This document shows, one piece after another, positions 1 to 6,581 of a stretch of DNA of 9,375 bases. The notes beneath the pieces are model-generated. The model saw only the letters and a list, made by a program, of their open reading frames with translations, did not search any database and was not told the DNA's origin. This DNA is from Collinsella sp. GTDB taxonomy: Bacteria; Actinomycetota; Coriobacteriia; Coriobacteriales; Coriobacteriaceae. The translations under genes were made by a program, and so were the position numbers. Numbering within the stretch: position 1 is the stretch's first letter; each line of letters opens with the position of its first letter. The stretch covers positions 1 to 9,375 of the forward strand of contig DXLY01000073.1 in NCBI GenBank assembly GCA_019414465.1. Reading direction: 5' to 3'.

Positions 1-165
1 TTTAAAACCGGGCTCGAACAAACACGCCTATTGACAATGGCTTTCTCATATTAAATGGGCCTACGCAACCGCACGCAGATCGCCATCGCCTACCTGCGAG
101 GGTAATTACCCAACAACCGACCACCCCGGCATAGCAAAATGGCTGCTATCGATTTAATGCCATTT
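1..165. other. Non-coding stretch at window start, no gene seen
   Basis: I find no open frame here with a ribosome binding site or a recognisable product. A TTGACA at 31-36 has no good -10 box at the right distance. A short stem is possible between 137-143 and 159-165 (AAATGGC/GCCATTT, 15-base loop), but nothing gives it a function. The upstream neighbour gene lies outside the window. Confidence 0.5.
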
Positions 166-319
166 CAAAACTATGTCGGTTTACTACGATGAATCGCCCA
201 CCTTCGACCACGGCAAATTGCGCGCTTCCAAAACCGCAGGTAGAACGCTTGCGATATTTAGAAAAATGCAGTCATGGTCGGGAATGTCGAGTTCATCGTA
301 GTAAACCGGCATAGTTTTG
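166..319 (+). repeat. Imperfect palindromic element, copy 1
   Basis: The outer 28 bases, 166-193 and 292-319, are inverted copies of each other with a single mismatch (27/28). Between them lies a degenerate hairpin centre that starts with AAAACCGCAGG (230-240), followed by TAGAACG. Read on the plus strand, 180-309 aligns without gaps to the reverse complement of 425-554, with about 90 of 130 positions identical by hand count. The best-kept parts are the TTTACTAC end, the block CCACGGCAAA and 20 identical bases at the hairpin (229-248). In this copy the right hairpin arm has decayed (CTTGCGATATT instead of CCTGCGGTTTT). No target-site duplication is obvious. It looks like a non-coding interspersed or miniature inverted-repeat element; the family is not recognised. 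Confidence 0.75.
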
Positions 320-405
320 TTCGGGCGGCCCTGCACGAGCGCCTCCGCAAGCCTCGCGAGACCAAAATGATCCGTTTTCCTCCGTTCCCAAGGGATCAGC
401 TGGAA

Positions 406-577
406 CCGCTCGCCACGAAACCTGCCCATCTACTACGTTTGACTCGATACCCCCGACCATACCCCCGTTTTCCGGAAAACCGCAGGCGTTCTACCTGCGG
501 TTTTGTTTTCACATTTTTTGCCGTGGTTGGGGATTGGCGCCCAAAAGTAGTAAATGGGCCCATTTCGTGGCAGGCGG
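406..577 (-). repeat. Imperfect palindromic element, copy 2 (opposite orientation)
   Basis: This is the second copy of the element at 166-319, inverted relative to it. The core, 425-554, aligns without gaps to copy 1. Its own ends form an imperfect inverted repeat: 413-427 against 556-570 match at 12 of 15 positions, and a weaker match continues to 406 and 577. The centre is a perfect 11-bp hairpin at 476-504. A 14-bp perfect palindrome, AAATGGGCCCATTT, sits at 552-565 in the right arm. Two diverged copies within 420 bases suggest a family scattered through the genome. Confidence 0.7.
476..509 (+). terminator. Intrinsic-terminator-like hairpin in the centre of repeat copy 2
   Basis: Arms AAAACCGCAGG (476-486) and CCTGCGGTTTT (494-504) pair perfectly over 11 bp around the 7-base loop CGTTCTA. 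On the plus strand TTTTGTTTT follows, which is a good uridine tract. On the minus strand the tract is only four Ts before CCGG, so it may work in both directions but more weakly for the hydrogenase operon ending at 686. No plus-strand gene in the window needs it; a gene to the left of the window might. Confidence 0.6.
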
Positions 578-630
578 GTCATTTTCGGGCTGGACGGGTC
601 GCGTGGCGGCCCGCACACGCGTTCACGCGC

Positions 631-664
631 GGGGCCGGTGGGGCATTTTTGCCCCACCGGCCCC
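631..664 (-). terminator. GC-rich hairpin just past the hydrogenase operon
   Basis: GGGGCCGGTGGGGC (631-644) and GCCCCACCGGCCCC (651-664) form a perfect 14-bp stem with a 6-base loop, 21 bases beyond the stop codon of echF. It is the first strong structure at the end of the operon. No T-tract follows on the minus strand, so it is not a classic intrinsic terminator. It may protect the 3' end of the mRNA or act with a factor. The nearest hairpin with any T-tract in that direction is at 476-504. Confidence 0.45.
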
Positions 665-696
665 TATTCCAGTTCTATTCCAGCGCTATTCCGGTT
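664..696 (+). repeat. Three tandem 11-bp units across the echF stop codon
   Basis: CTATTCC occurs at 664-670, 675-681 and 686-692, exactly 11 bases apart, with partly conserved AGNN spacers. On the coding (minus) strand each unit reads GGAATAG, and the first is the last codon plus the stop of echF. It looks like a short slippage expansion of the gene's end. Confidence 0.6.
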
Positions 697-1027
697 TGGT
701 TTCTACTGTGGGAGTCTTGTCCGCTGCGACTGGAGTGCGGGCGGTGTCCATAGTCAGGCAGTGCTTGGGGCAGCTCTCGATGCACTCACCGCACACCACG
801 CAGGCATACGGGTCAATCGACCACGTTCCGCCCTTGCGATCGACCGCAAGTGCACCCGCCGGGCAACGGCGCGCGCACATGCCGCAGCAGATGCACACGT
901 CCATATCGTTGACGATATGCCCGCGCAGGCGCTCGGGTGCCGCGAGCTTCTCCTGCGGATAGCGCACCGTTACCGGCTGCTTGACCATAGAACCCAAGGC
1001 CGTCTTGGCAAATGTCAGCAAACTCAT
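686..1027 (-). CDS. echF: Ech hydrogenase subunit F: two-cluster 4Fe-4S ferredoxin-like protein
   Basis: A 113-residue polyferredoxin subunit, the entry point for electrons from reduced ferredoxin into the membrane-bound hydrogenase (NuoI-like in complex I terms). Two complete 4Fe-4S motifs are visible: Cys45, 48, 51 and 55 followed by Pro56, and Cys76, 79, 82 and 86 followed by Pro87. The N-terminal 40 residues match the lead-in found in EchF/NuoI-type subunits, and the C-terminal 20 residues are polar and Thr/Lys-rich. The ATG lies 7 bases after the echE stop codon, with a GGAAAGG-type ribosome site running over the end of echE, so the two are probably translated together. It is the last gene of the operon. 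Role and place in the complex are known from the family; the specific donor is inferred. Confidence 0.9.
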   Translation of the reverse strand: MSLLTFAKTALGSMVKQPVTVRYPQEKLAAPERLRGHIVNDMDVCICCGMCARRCPAGALAVDRKGGTWSIDPYACVVCGECIESCPKHCLTMDTARTPVAADKTPTVETKPE

Positions 1028-1034
1028 GCCGTGC

Positions 1035-2123
1035 CTACCTTTCCGTGCAGCTAATGCAGGGGTCGATGGTCAGGATAATCATGGGCACGTTGGCAATGAG
1101 CACGCCCTGCAGCGCATGCGTCAGACCCGCCAGATTTTGCGACGTCGGCGTGCGCACGCGAAAACGGTCCAAGTTCTTGGTGCCGTTGCCGCGCACATAG
1201 TAATACGCCTCGCCGCGCGGCTGCTCAATCACAACCTCGCCGCGCGCGCCGTCGGCTGGCGTAAGCTTGGTGCGCCCACCGATACCGTCGTGCGGAATCT
1301 TGCCCACAAGCTCCTTGATGATGTCCATAGCCTGCGTGACCTCGGCGCAACGCACCTGGCAGCGGGCATAGCAGTCGCCATCGGTAGCGACAATTGGCTC
1401 AAACGCAGCCAGATCCGCATAGGCGCCGTCGCCAAACATGCGCACGTCATAGTCCACGCCCGAGGCGCGCCCAAACGGGCCGACCATCGAAAGCTCCAGC
1501 GCGTCCTTCTTGCTGATCACGCCCACGCCATGCAGACGCTCGCCGCAGCTGTCGTCGTCCAAAAACGTATGCACCAGGGCCTCGTAGTCGGGGCGCATGG
1601 CGTCGAGCGTCTGGACAATGCCCGCCAGCTCGGAGTCCTCGATATCGTGCTTAAGGCCGCCGATCTCGTTAATCGACAGAATCACACGCCCGCCGCACGT
1701 GCGCTCAAAGATCTTGAGAATCTGCTCGCGCAGGGTCCACGACCGATAGAACAGCGCCTCAAAACCAAAGGCGTCGGCGAGCAGGCCCAGCCACAGCAGA
1801 TGCGAGTGGATGCGCGAAAGCTCGTGCAGAATGGTGCGAATATACTGCACGCGGCCGGGCACCTCGATGTCGAGCATGCGTTCGCAGGCGCTGGCATAGC
1901 CGCAGCTGTGGCCCACGGCGCAAATGCCGCAGATGCGCTCGGCGATGTAGCCAAACTGATGCATATCGCGCTTTTCGGTGAGCTTCTCGAGCCCGCGGTG
2001 CACAAAGCCGATCTGCGGAATTGCCTCGATGACGCGGTCGTCCTCGATCACCAGGTCCAGATGAAGCGGCTCGGGCAGCACCGGGTGCTGCGGGCCAAAC
2101 GGAATAACGGAGCGATGTGCCAT
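1035..2123 (-). CDS. echE: Ech hydrogenase large subunit EchE ([NiFe] catalytic subunit)
   Basis: A 362-residue NuoD-like group 4 [NiFe] hydrogenase large subunit, which would carry the Ni-Fe active site for proton reduction or H2 oxidation. The N-terminus has the GPQHP signature (10-14). The first metal-binding motif is ERICGIC, with Cys65 and Cys68, followed by His72. The second is DPCISCTER, with Cys356 and Cys359. All four nickel-ligand cysteines are present, so this is a hydrogenase and not a complex I NuoD. The protein ends three residues after the last cysteine, without the C-terminal peptide that a maturation protease removes in many [NiFe] hydrogenases; from memory, some Ech and CooH proteins share this. 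The ATG lies 5 bases after echD, and GAGGAGG in the last echD codons is its ribosome site. Separate echD and echE argue against a Hyc/Hyf enzyme, where these two are fused. Confidence 0.95.
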   Translation of the reverse strand: MAHRSVIPFGPQHPVLPEPLHLDLVIEDDRVIEAIPQIGFVHRGLEKLTEKRDMHQFGYIAERICGICAVGHSCGYASACERMLDIEVPGRVQYIRTILHELSRIHSHLLWLGLLADAFGFEALFYRSWTLREQILKIFERTCGGRVILSINEIGGLKHDIEDSELAGIVQTLDAMRPDYEALVHTFLDDDSCGERLHGVGVISKKDALELSMVGPFGRASGVDYDVRMFGDGAYADLAAFEPIVATDGDCYARCQVRCAEVTQAMDIIKELVGKIPHDGIGGRTKLTPADGARGEVVIEQPRGEAYYYVRGNGTKNLDRFRVRTPTSQNLAGLTHALQGVLIANVPMIILTIDPCISCTER

Positions 2124-2128
2124 GGGCC

Positions 2129-2845
2129 TTACGCCTCCTCTTTCTGCTTGTCGCGGGCGGCCTTGGCGGCAAGCGCCGCGCGGACCTTGGCCGCTTTCTC
2201 GGGATCCATGGCGGCGAGCTTTGCCTCCATCTCGGCGGCCTTGAGCGCGGCCTTCGCAGCAGCCTCATCGTGCTGAGCATCGGAGCCGGTTGCCGCAGCG
2301 GGCTGAGCAGAGGCGCCCGCAGCATCGCCAGCGCCCACAACGCCCTCCCCCGCAGCGGCCGCAGCCGCGGCGGCCTTCTCGGCCGCGGCTTTGCGCGCCT
2401 TGGCCTCGGCAGCCGCGCGGACCTTCATGGCCTTCTCGCGCGCAGCCTTCACCTCGGGCGTGATAACGCTCATGGGCTCGGCAGTCGAAACCTGGTAGAA
2501 AAAGCCTTTAAAGTCGATCTGCATGTCGGTGATGGCAAGCCCAAACAGGTCGTGCGCTTCGTTCTCAAACGGAAATACCGCCGGATAGTACGAGCTGATG
2601 GACGGAATCTCCTGGTACTGGTCGATGCCCTCAGCCACCAGGTTCTCAATCGCGTAGCTGCCGTCCTGCGCAATATGCTCCTGAGCAGCACGAACGTTGA
2701 TAAACGTATAGACCAAGCGATACGAGCCGTCGTCGACGTTACGCTCGGCGTGCATTTGCACAAAGCGCGCACCGACGCCCTTAAGCGCCTGGACATGCGA
2801 CAGGAGCTCGTCGATCCCGACGGTGGTATAGATTGCCTCTTGCAT
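2129..2845 (-). CDS. echD: Ech hydrogenase subunit D (NuoC-like) with a long Ala-rich tail
   Basis: A 238-residue protein. Residues 1 to about 130 form a NuoC/EchD-like domain, with the family motif ENEAHDLFG at 94-102. In group 4 hydrogenases this subunit packs against the large subunit and helps hold the hydrophilic arm together. Residues from about 131 to 238 are different: a tail dominated by Ala, Lys and Glu, with an eight-alanine run near 158-165, a Gly/Ala-rich hinge (166-186) and another charged, probably helical stretch (194-238). EchD-like proteins are usually about the size of the first domain alone. The start codon overlaps the echC stop (TAATG), and AAAGGAGG lies just upstream, so translation is coupled to echC. 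The subunit call is firm; the role of the tail is unknown. Confidence 0.85.
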   Translation of the reverse strand: MQEAIYTTVGIDELLSHVQALKGVGARFVQMHAERNVDDGSYRLVYTFINVRAAQEHIAQDGSYAIENLVAEGIDQYQEIPSISSYYPAVFPFENEAHDLFGLAITDMQIDFKGFFYQVSTAEPMSVITPEVKAAREKAMKVRAAAEAKARKAAAEKAAAAAAAAGEGVVGAGDAAGASAQPAAATGSDAQHDEAAAKAALKAAEMEAKLAAMDPEKAAKVRAALAAKAARDKQKEEA

Positions 2846-3438
2846 TACTCGGCCTCCTTTGCAGCGACGGACGCGGCGGGCGCCCCAGCAGGTGCGTCGC
2901 CAGCGGCGGGCGCGTCGCCGGCCTCAGCCGCGGCCACAAACCCGTCCTCGCCCAGCTCAACGCCACCATCCCAGGTAGCGGCGCCGCCCACGGTGAGCGG
3001 ATCGCCGCCGGCGCGCATCACGGCCTCCTTCTGGTCCAAGATGCCGCACGCCTCCACGATGGCATCGATCACGGTCTCGGGGCGAATGGCGCACCCGGGC
3101 GCGTACACGTCCACGGGAATCGCGCGATCCACGCCGCCGATCACGTTGTAGGCATCGCGAAACACGCCGCCCGAGCACGCGCAGATGCCGCAGGCCACCA
3201 CGCACTTGGGCTCGAGCATCTGGTTGTAAATTTGGCGCACGACGGGCAGGTTCTGGGCATTGACCGAGCCCGTCACCAAAAAGATGTCCGCATGCTTGGG
3301 GTTACCGGTATTGACCACGCCAAAGCGCTCCGCATCGAACAGCGGCGTGAGCGAGGCCAGCACCTCGATATCGCATCCGTTGCAGCTCGAGCCGTCGTAA
3401 TGAATAACCCACGGCGAGCGCGACATTTTATGATCCAT
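2845..3438 (-). CDS. echC: Ech hydrogenase small subunit EchC (NuoB-like, proximal 4Fe-4S cluster)
   Basis: A 197-residue NuoB-like small subunit that would carry the 4Fe-4S cluster next to the Ni-Fe site. The cluster ligands are visible: Cys19 and Cys22 in SSCNGCDIE, Cys86 in CGICACSGG, and Cys116 in APGCAIRPE. Residue 116 lies in the place of the usual PGCPPRPE motif, here with Ala-Ile in place of Pro-Pro. From about residue 163 the protein continues as an Ala/Pro/Gly/Asp-rich tail of low complexity, not part of the NuoB fold. The ATG follows the upstream gene by 12 bases; AGGAGG overlaps that gene's stop and sits 8 bases before the ATG, which settles the start. An in-frame Met5 exists but has no comparable site. 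Confidence 0.92.
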   Translation of the reverse strand: MDHKMSRSPWVIHYDGSSCNGCDIEVLASLTPLFDAERFGVVNTGNPKHADIFLVTGSVNAQNLPVVRQIYNQMLEPKCVVACGICACSGGVFRDAYNVIGGVDRAIPVDVYAPGCAIRPETVIDAIVEACGILDQKEAVMRAGGDPLTVGGAATWDGGVELGEDGFVAAAEAGDAPAAGDAPAGAPAASVAAKEAE

Positions 3439-3450
3439 GGATGCCGCCTC

Positions 3451-6333
3451 CTAAATAAACACGTCGACGAGGATGGGCATAAGGTTGAGCAGGCCAAACA
3501 CCAACGCCACGCCCCAGCCGAGCTTAAAGCAGCTGCGCCAGGTGCTGCGTGCGAAGGTGTTGTCGATCAGCACCTCGACAAAGTACGTCGCAGCCATCAC
3601 GACCAGGGCGACCACCCAGCTCACGGGGTTGTCCCAGACAAAGAACATGCCCACCCACATCAAAAACAGCACGGTCTCGCACCAGTGCATAAGGGTCATC
3701 TTGGCCAGCGTGCCGCCGCTCATCTCGGTGGCGACGCCCTGGACAATCTCCTGATGCGCGTGATGCGAGTACGAAAGATCGAACGGCGACTTGCGCAGCT
3801 TGATGGTAAGCACCGCGAGCAGTGCAAGGAAGATGGGCGCGCTGTACACGATGATGGGCGCCGACTGCCCCGTCACGGCGATGGAATCAAAGCTGTCGGT
3901 GGCAAGGTAGAGGCCCACGCTCATCAGCAGAACGGCGGGCTCGTAACTCATAACCTGCAGCAGCTCGCGGTCGGCGCCAACCTGGGCAAACGGGCTTTGC
4001 GTCGAGGCGGACGCCAGCACCACAAAGATCGCGGCGAGCGTCACCATAAAAGCGCACAGCAGCGTGTTGGAACCCGACACAAAGATGCCGCCACCCACAA
4101 CGGTAAAGATGAGCGCACATGCCATATAGGTATCATCCATGGTGTTTACGCTGGCAGGGGCCTTGTGCAGCAGCTTGGCAACGTCGTAGAAGGGCTGCAG
4201 CAGGCGCGGACCCACACGGCCCTGCATGCGAGCCGAAAGCTTACGGTCGATGCCGTCGATCAGGCCGCCCACAAGCGGCGCCAGCAAAGCAAACGCCACG
4301 GTGCCAATAAAAATGCCCACGACGCCCGAGCCTTCGAAATACTTGCCGCGCAGCACCGAGGGCGCGCTCATGGCAAGCCGCTCGGGCCCAATCCACGCGC
4401 AACACAGCAGCGCAAACAAGATAATGCTGCAGCACACGACGCTGCCCGCGGGGCCAATACGCTTCTCGCCAAGGGCGTCCTCCGAGTACCAATTGCGCTT
4501 TTCGGCCTTCACCTCGTGTCCCATCGAGCCGCGGAAATGGCGATATTTGTCGGTTCCCACGCCCGAAAGATATACGTTTACGTGCGGTTTGTTGCTCACG
4601 CGGAATGAAGTCAGCAGCACCACGGCGATAAACGCCACGATAACCACCATCAGATACATGGAGTCCTTGCCAATGACGTACGGCACGCGGCCAAACACCA
4701 TAGCCAAGTAAGGCGACACCAGACCGCTCGAGATAACCGGGAACGCCACGCAGCACAGAATCAGCAGCGCGGCGATGGTGTTGAGGGCCATCCATTCGGT
4801 CTTATGGACATTGACTTCAACGTTTTGAGCCGTGGGGTCGACGCCCGAAAGCTTGGCAAGCCACTTGCCCCAGAAGAAGAACGTCGCGGCCGAGCCAAAG
4901 GCAAGTACCATGATCATGAGCACGTTGCCGGTCTGCGCAAACGCCACCAGGGCGCCCCACTTGGACACGAGCATGCCAAACGGCGCCACAAACATGCCCA
5001 TAATGCCCAGCATCATCAGGCGCGTCAGGTGCGGCATGCGGCTGAACATACCGTCCATGTCCTCGATATTGCGGCTGCCGATATGATGCTCGGCGGTGCC
5101 CACGCACAGGAACAGCAGCGATTTGGCCACCGTATGGAACAGGATCAGGAAGATGGCCGCCCACACGGCCTCGGGCGCGCCGACGCCCAGGCAGGCACTG
5201 ATAAGGCCCAAGTTGGAAATGGTGGAGTAAGCAAGTACACGCTTGGCATTGCTCTGCGAGATGGCCATGAGGGCGGCGAGCAAAAACGTGATGGCACCCA
5301 CACTCGTGACCATAAAGCCGGTCACGGGATAGATGGCATAGAGCGGGCTCAGCTTGACCATCAAAAACACGCCGGCTTTGACCATGGTTGACGAGTGCAG
5401 CAGGGCGCTCGTGGGAGTGGGGGCAACCATGGCACCCAACAGCCAAGTGTGGAACGGCATCTGTGCGGCCTTGGTGAGTGCGGCGAGCGACAACAGGATG
5501 ACCGGCATGACCAGCAGCGCGGACTGCGCGATTCCGGCGCCGGAAAGCTCGATCATGCCCGAGATGGTCAGCGGCATGCCGTTGACGTGCAGGAACATGA
5601 GTCCGGCCAAAAACGCGATACCGCCCAGCATGTTGAGGATGATCTGGGTGAAGGCGTTCTTGATGGCCTCGGGCGTGCGCGTGTAGCCAATCATAAGGAA
5701 CGAGCACACGGTGGTGATTTCCCAGCCGCAGAACAGCCACTCAAGGTTGTCGCTCGTCACGATGACGAACATGGCCGAGAGGAACAGGAACATAAGCGCC
5801 AGGAACTGCGGGCGACGGTCGGGCGCCGTCTGGCCGCGCAGTGCGGCCTCGTGCTCGTCGTGCGCCTGGAAGTCCTTCATGTAGCCCAGGGCATACACGC
5901 AGATTAGACTGCCGACGATGCCGACGGCGAGGACCATGATCACGCTCATGTAGTCCAGGTAGAGTGGCGTTGCCGTGACGGCTTCGGCCGCGGGCAGCGT
6001 CATGGCTGCAAAGGCGAGCGAGCCCACCAGCTGGACTGTGCCGAGCACCGTGGTGAGCGCGTTCCTATATTTGTACGCGTTGTACAGGATGACGGCGCAC
6101 AGGATGACATCGATGGCGGAGCTGATGATCGAGAGCACATGCGAGGTACCGGGGGCAACCTCAAAGCTCTGCGGGCCCGTGCCAAAAAACATGACGGCGA
6201 CTACAACTGTCACCGCCATAATAATGCCGGAGCCTACAAGCCCCACCGCATCGCGGGCGCGGTCACCGCGCGCGAGCAGCATGCCCAGTGCCGGTACCAG
6301 CGGAAACAGGGTAAGGAAATACAGTAGCGTCAT
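3451..6333 (-). CDS. echA-echB: Ech hydrogenase membrane subunits A and B fused in one protein
   Basis: A 960-residue, highly hydrophobic protein joining two membrane subunits that are separate genes in described Ech operons. Residues 1 to about 650 are an antiporter-like EchA (NuoL/M family). Residues expected in the ion path are visible: Glu205 in GWEITT, Lys288 in LTKAAQMPFHTWL, His313 and Lys319 in the APTPTSALLHSSTMVKAG segment, and Lys458 in the LVSKWG segment. Residues about 667-960 are an EchB (NuoH-like) anchor, with RKLSARMQGRVGP (697-709), ADRELLQVMSYEP (787-799) and KSPFDLSYSHHAHQE (848-862), the last being typical of Ech/CooK-type subunits. The frame is open throughout. Met655 could be a relic of a former echB start, but no stop codon precedes it. 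The ATG has GGGGGAG 7 bases upstream. First gene of the operon; it would couple H2 turnover to proton or sodium movement. Confidence 0.93.
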   Translation of the reverse strand: MTLLYFLTLFPLVPALGMLLARGDRARDAVGLVGSGIIMAVTVVVAVMFFGTGPQSFEVAPGTSHVLSIISSAIDVILCAVILYNAYKYRNALTTVLGTVQLVGSLAFAAMTLPAAEAVTATPLYLDYMSVIMVLAVGIVGSLICVYALGYMKDFQAHDEHEAALRGQTAPDRRPQFLALMFLFLSAMFVIVTSDNLEWLFCGWEITTVCSFLMIGYTRTPEAIKNAFTQIILNMLGGIAFLAGLMFLHVNGMPLTISGMIELSGAGIAQSALLVMPVILLSLAALTKAAQMPFHTWLLGAMVAPTPTSALLHSSTMVKAGVFLMVKLSPLYAIYPVTGFMVTSVGAITFLLAALMAISQSNAKRVLAYSTISNLGLISACLGVGAPEAVWAAIFLILFHTVAKSLLFLCVGTAEHHIGSRNIEDMDGMFSRMPHLTRLMMLGIMGMFVAPFGMLVSKWGALVAFAQTGNVLMIMVLAFGSAATFFFWGKWLAKLSGVDPTAQNVEVNVHKTEWMALNTIAALLILCCVAFPVISSGLVSPYLAMVFGRVPYVIGKDSMYLMVVIVAFIAVVLLTSFRVSNKPHVNVYLSGVGTDKYRHFRGSMGHEVKAEKRNWYSEDALGEKRIGPAGSVVCCSIILFALLCCAWIGPERLAMSAPSVLRGKYFEGSGVVGIFIGTVAFALLAPLVGGLIDGIDRKLSARMQGRVGPRLLQPFYDVAKLLHKAPASVNTMDDTYMACALIFTVVGGGIFVSGSNTLLCAFMVTLAAIFVVLASASTQSPFAQVGADRELLQVMSYEPAVLLMSVGLYLATDSFDSIAVTGQSAPIIVYSAPIFLALLAVLTIKLRKSPFDLSYSHHAHQEIVQGVATEMSGGTLAKMTLMHWCETVLFLMWVGMFFVWDNPVSWVVALVVMAATYFVEVLIDNTFARSTWRSCFKLGWGVALVFGLLNLMPILVDVFI

Positions 6334-6581
6334 ACCATCACTCCCCCATGCAAAAACGCTGCAATTGTTTAACGTTATAGCTCAATTGAGGAGTAGCGGC
6401 GGCAGGTTTTCGGTCAACTGGGGAGTTTTAGGCGCACGGGGCAAGGGCACGTCCGCTTTGGAGCAGAGAGGCGACGCTCCCCCTATCGCAGCGGCGGGCG
6501 CACGGGCCACTGCGTGCGGTTTATTAACCACTTTGGAGGATGTTCCGGCAGGCTCGCGGCGGTCCAAAAAGTTGGTGCAGC
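6334..6581 (-). promoter_or_regulatory. Probable control region of the hydrogenase operon
   Basis: About 250 bases without a gene, between the terminator of the helix-turn-helix gene and the first hydrogenase gene, so the operon should have its own promoter here. Three short perfect palindromes are crowded 29-57 bases before the start codon: CAATTG (6362-6367), TAACGTTA (6370-6377) and CTCAATTGAG (6381-6390). The two CAATTG centres are 21 bases apart, two turns of the helix. TATAAC on the minus strand (6373-6378) could be a -10 box, but I see no convincing -35. Farther up, GGCGCACGGG occurs twice (6431-6440 and 6497-6506). No riboswitch is recognised. Confidence 0.4.

Noticed and set aside
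31..56. TTGACA followed by AT-rich bases as a promoter at the left edge
   Set aside because: The AT-rich hexamers lie only 12-15 bases away, too close for a -10 box, and no gene follows.
166..319. A CRISPR array or an att site in the left repeats
   Set aside because: The units are inverted, diverged and not evenly spaced with unique spacers. No integrase or tRNA gene lies nearby.
172..429. Similar short peptides (M-V-Y-Y-D-E type) read from both strands of repeat copy 1, and a related frame in copy 2
   Set aside because: The likeness follows from the palindromic DNA itself. One of the matching frames in copy 2 has a stop codon, and none has a ribosome site, so coding is not supported.
981..4608. 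Long plus-strand open frames opposite the hydrogenase genes
   Set aside because: They are mirror frames of GC-rich genes. Their peptides are His/Arg/Ala-rich with no known fold, while the minus-strand frames carry full hydrogenase motifs.
1035..6333. Reading the operon as complex I (Nuo) or as formate hydrogenlyase (Hyc/Hyf)
   Set aside because: EchE keeps all four nickel cysteines, which NuoD lacks. NuoC-like and NuoD-like parts are separate, unlike HycE/HyfG, and the membrane subunit has the SHHAHQE stretch typical of Ech/CooK.
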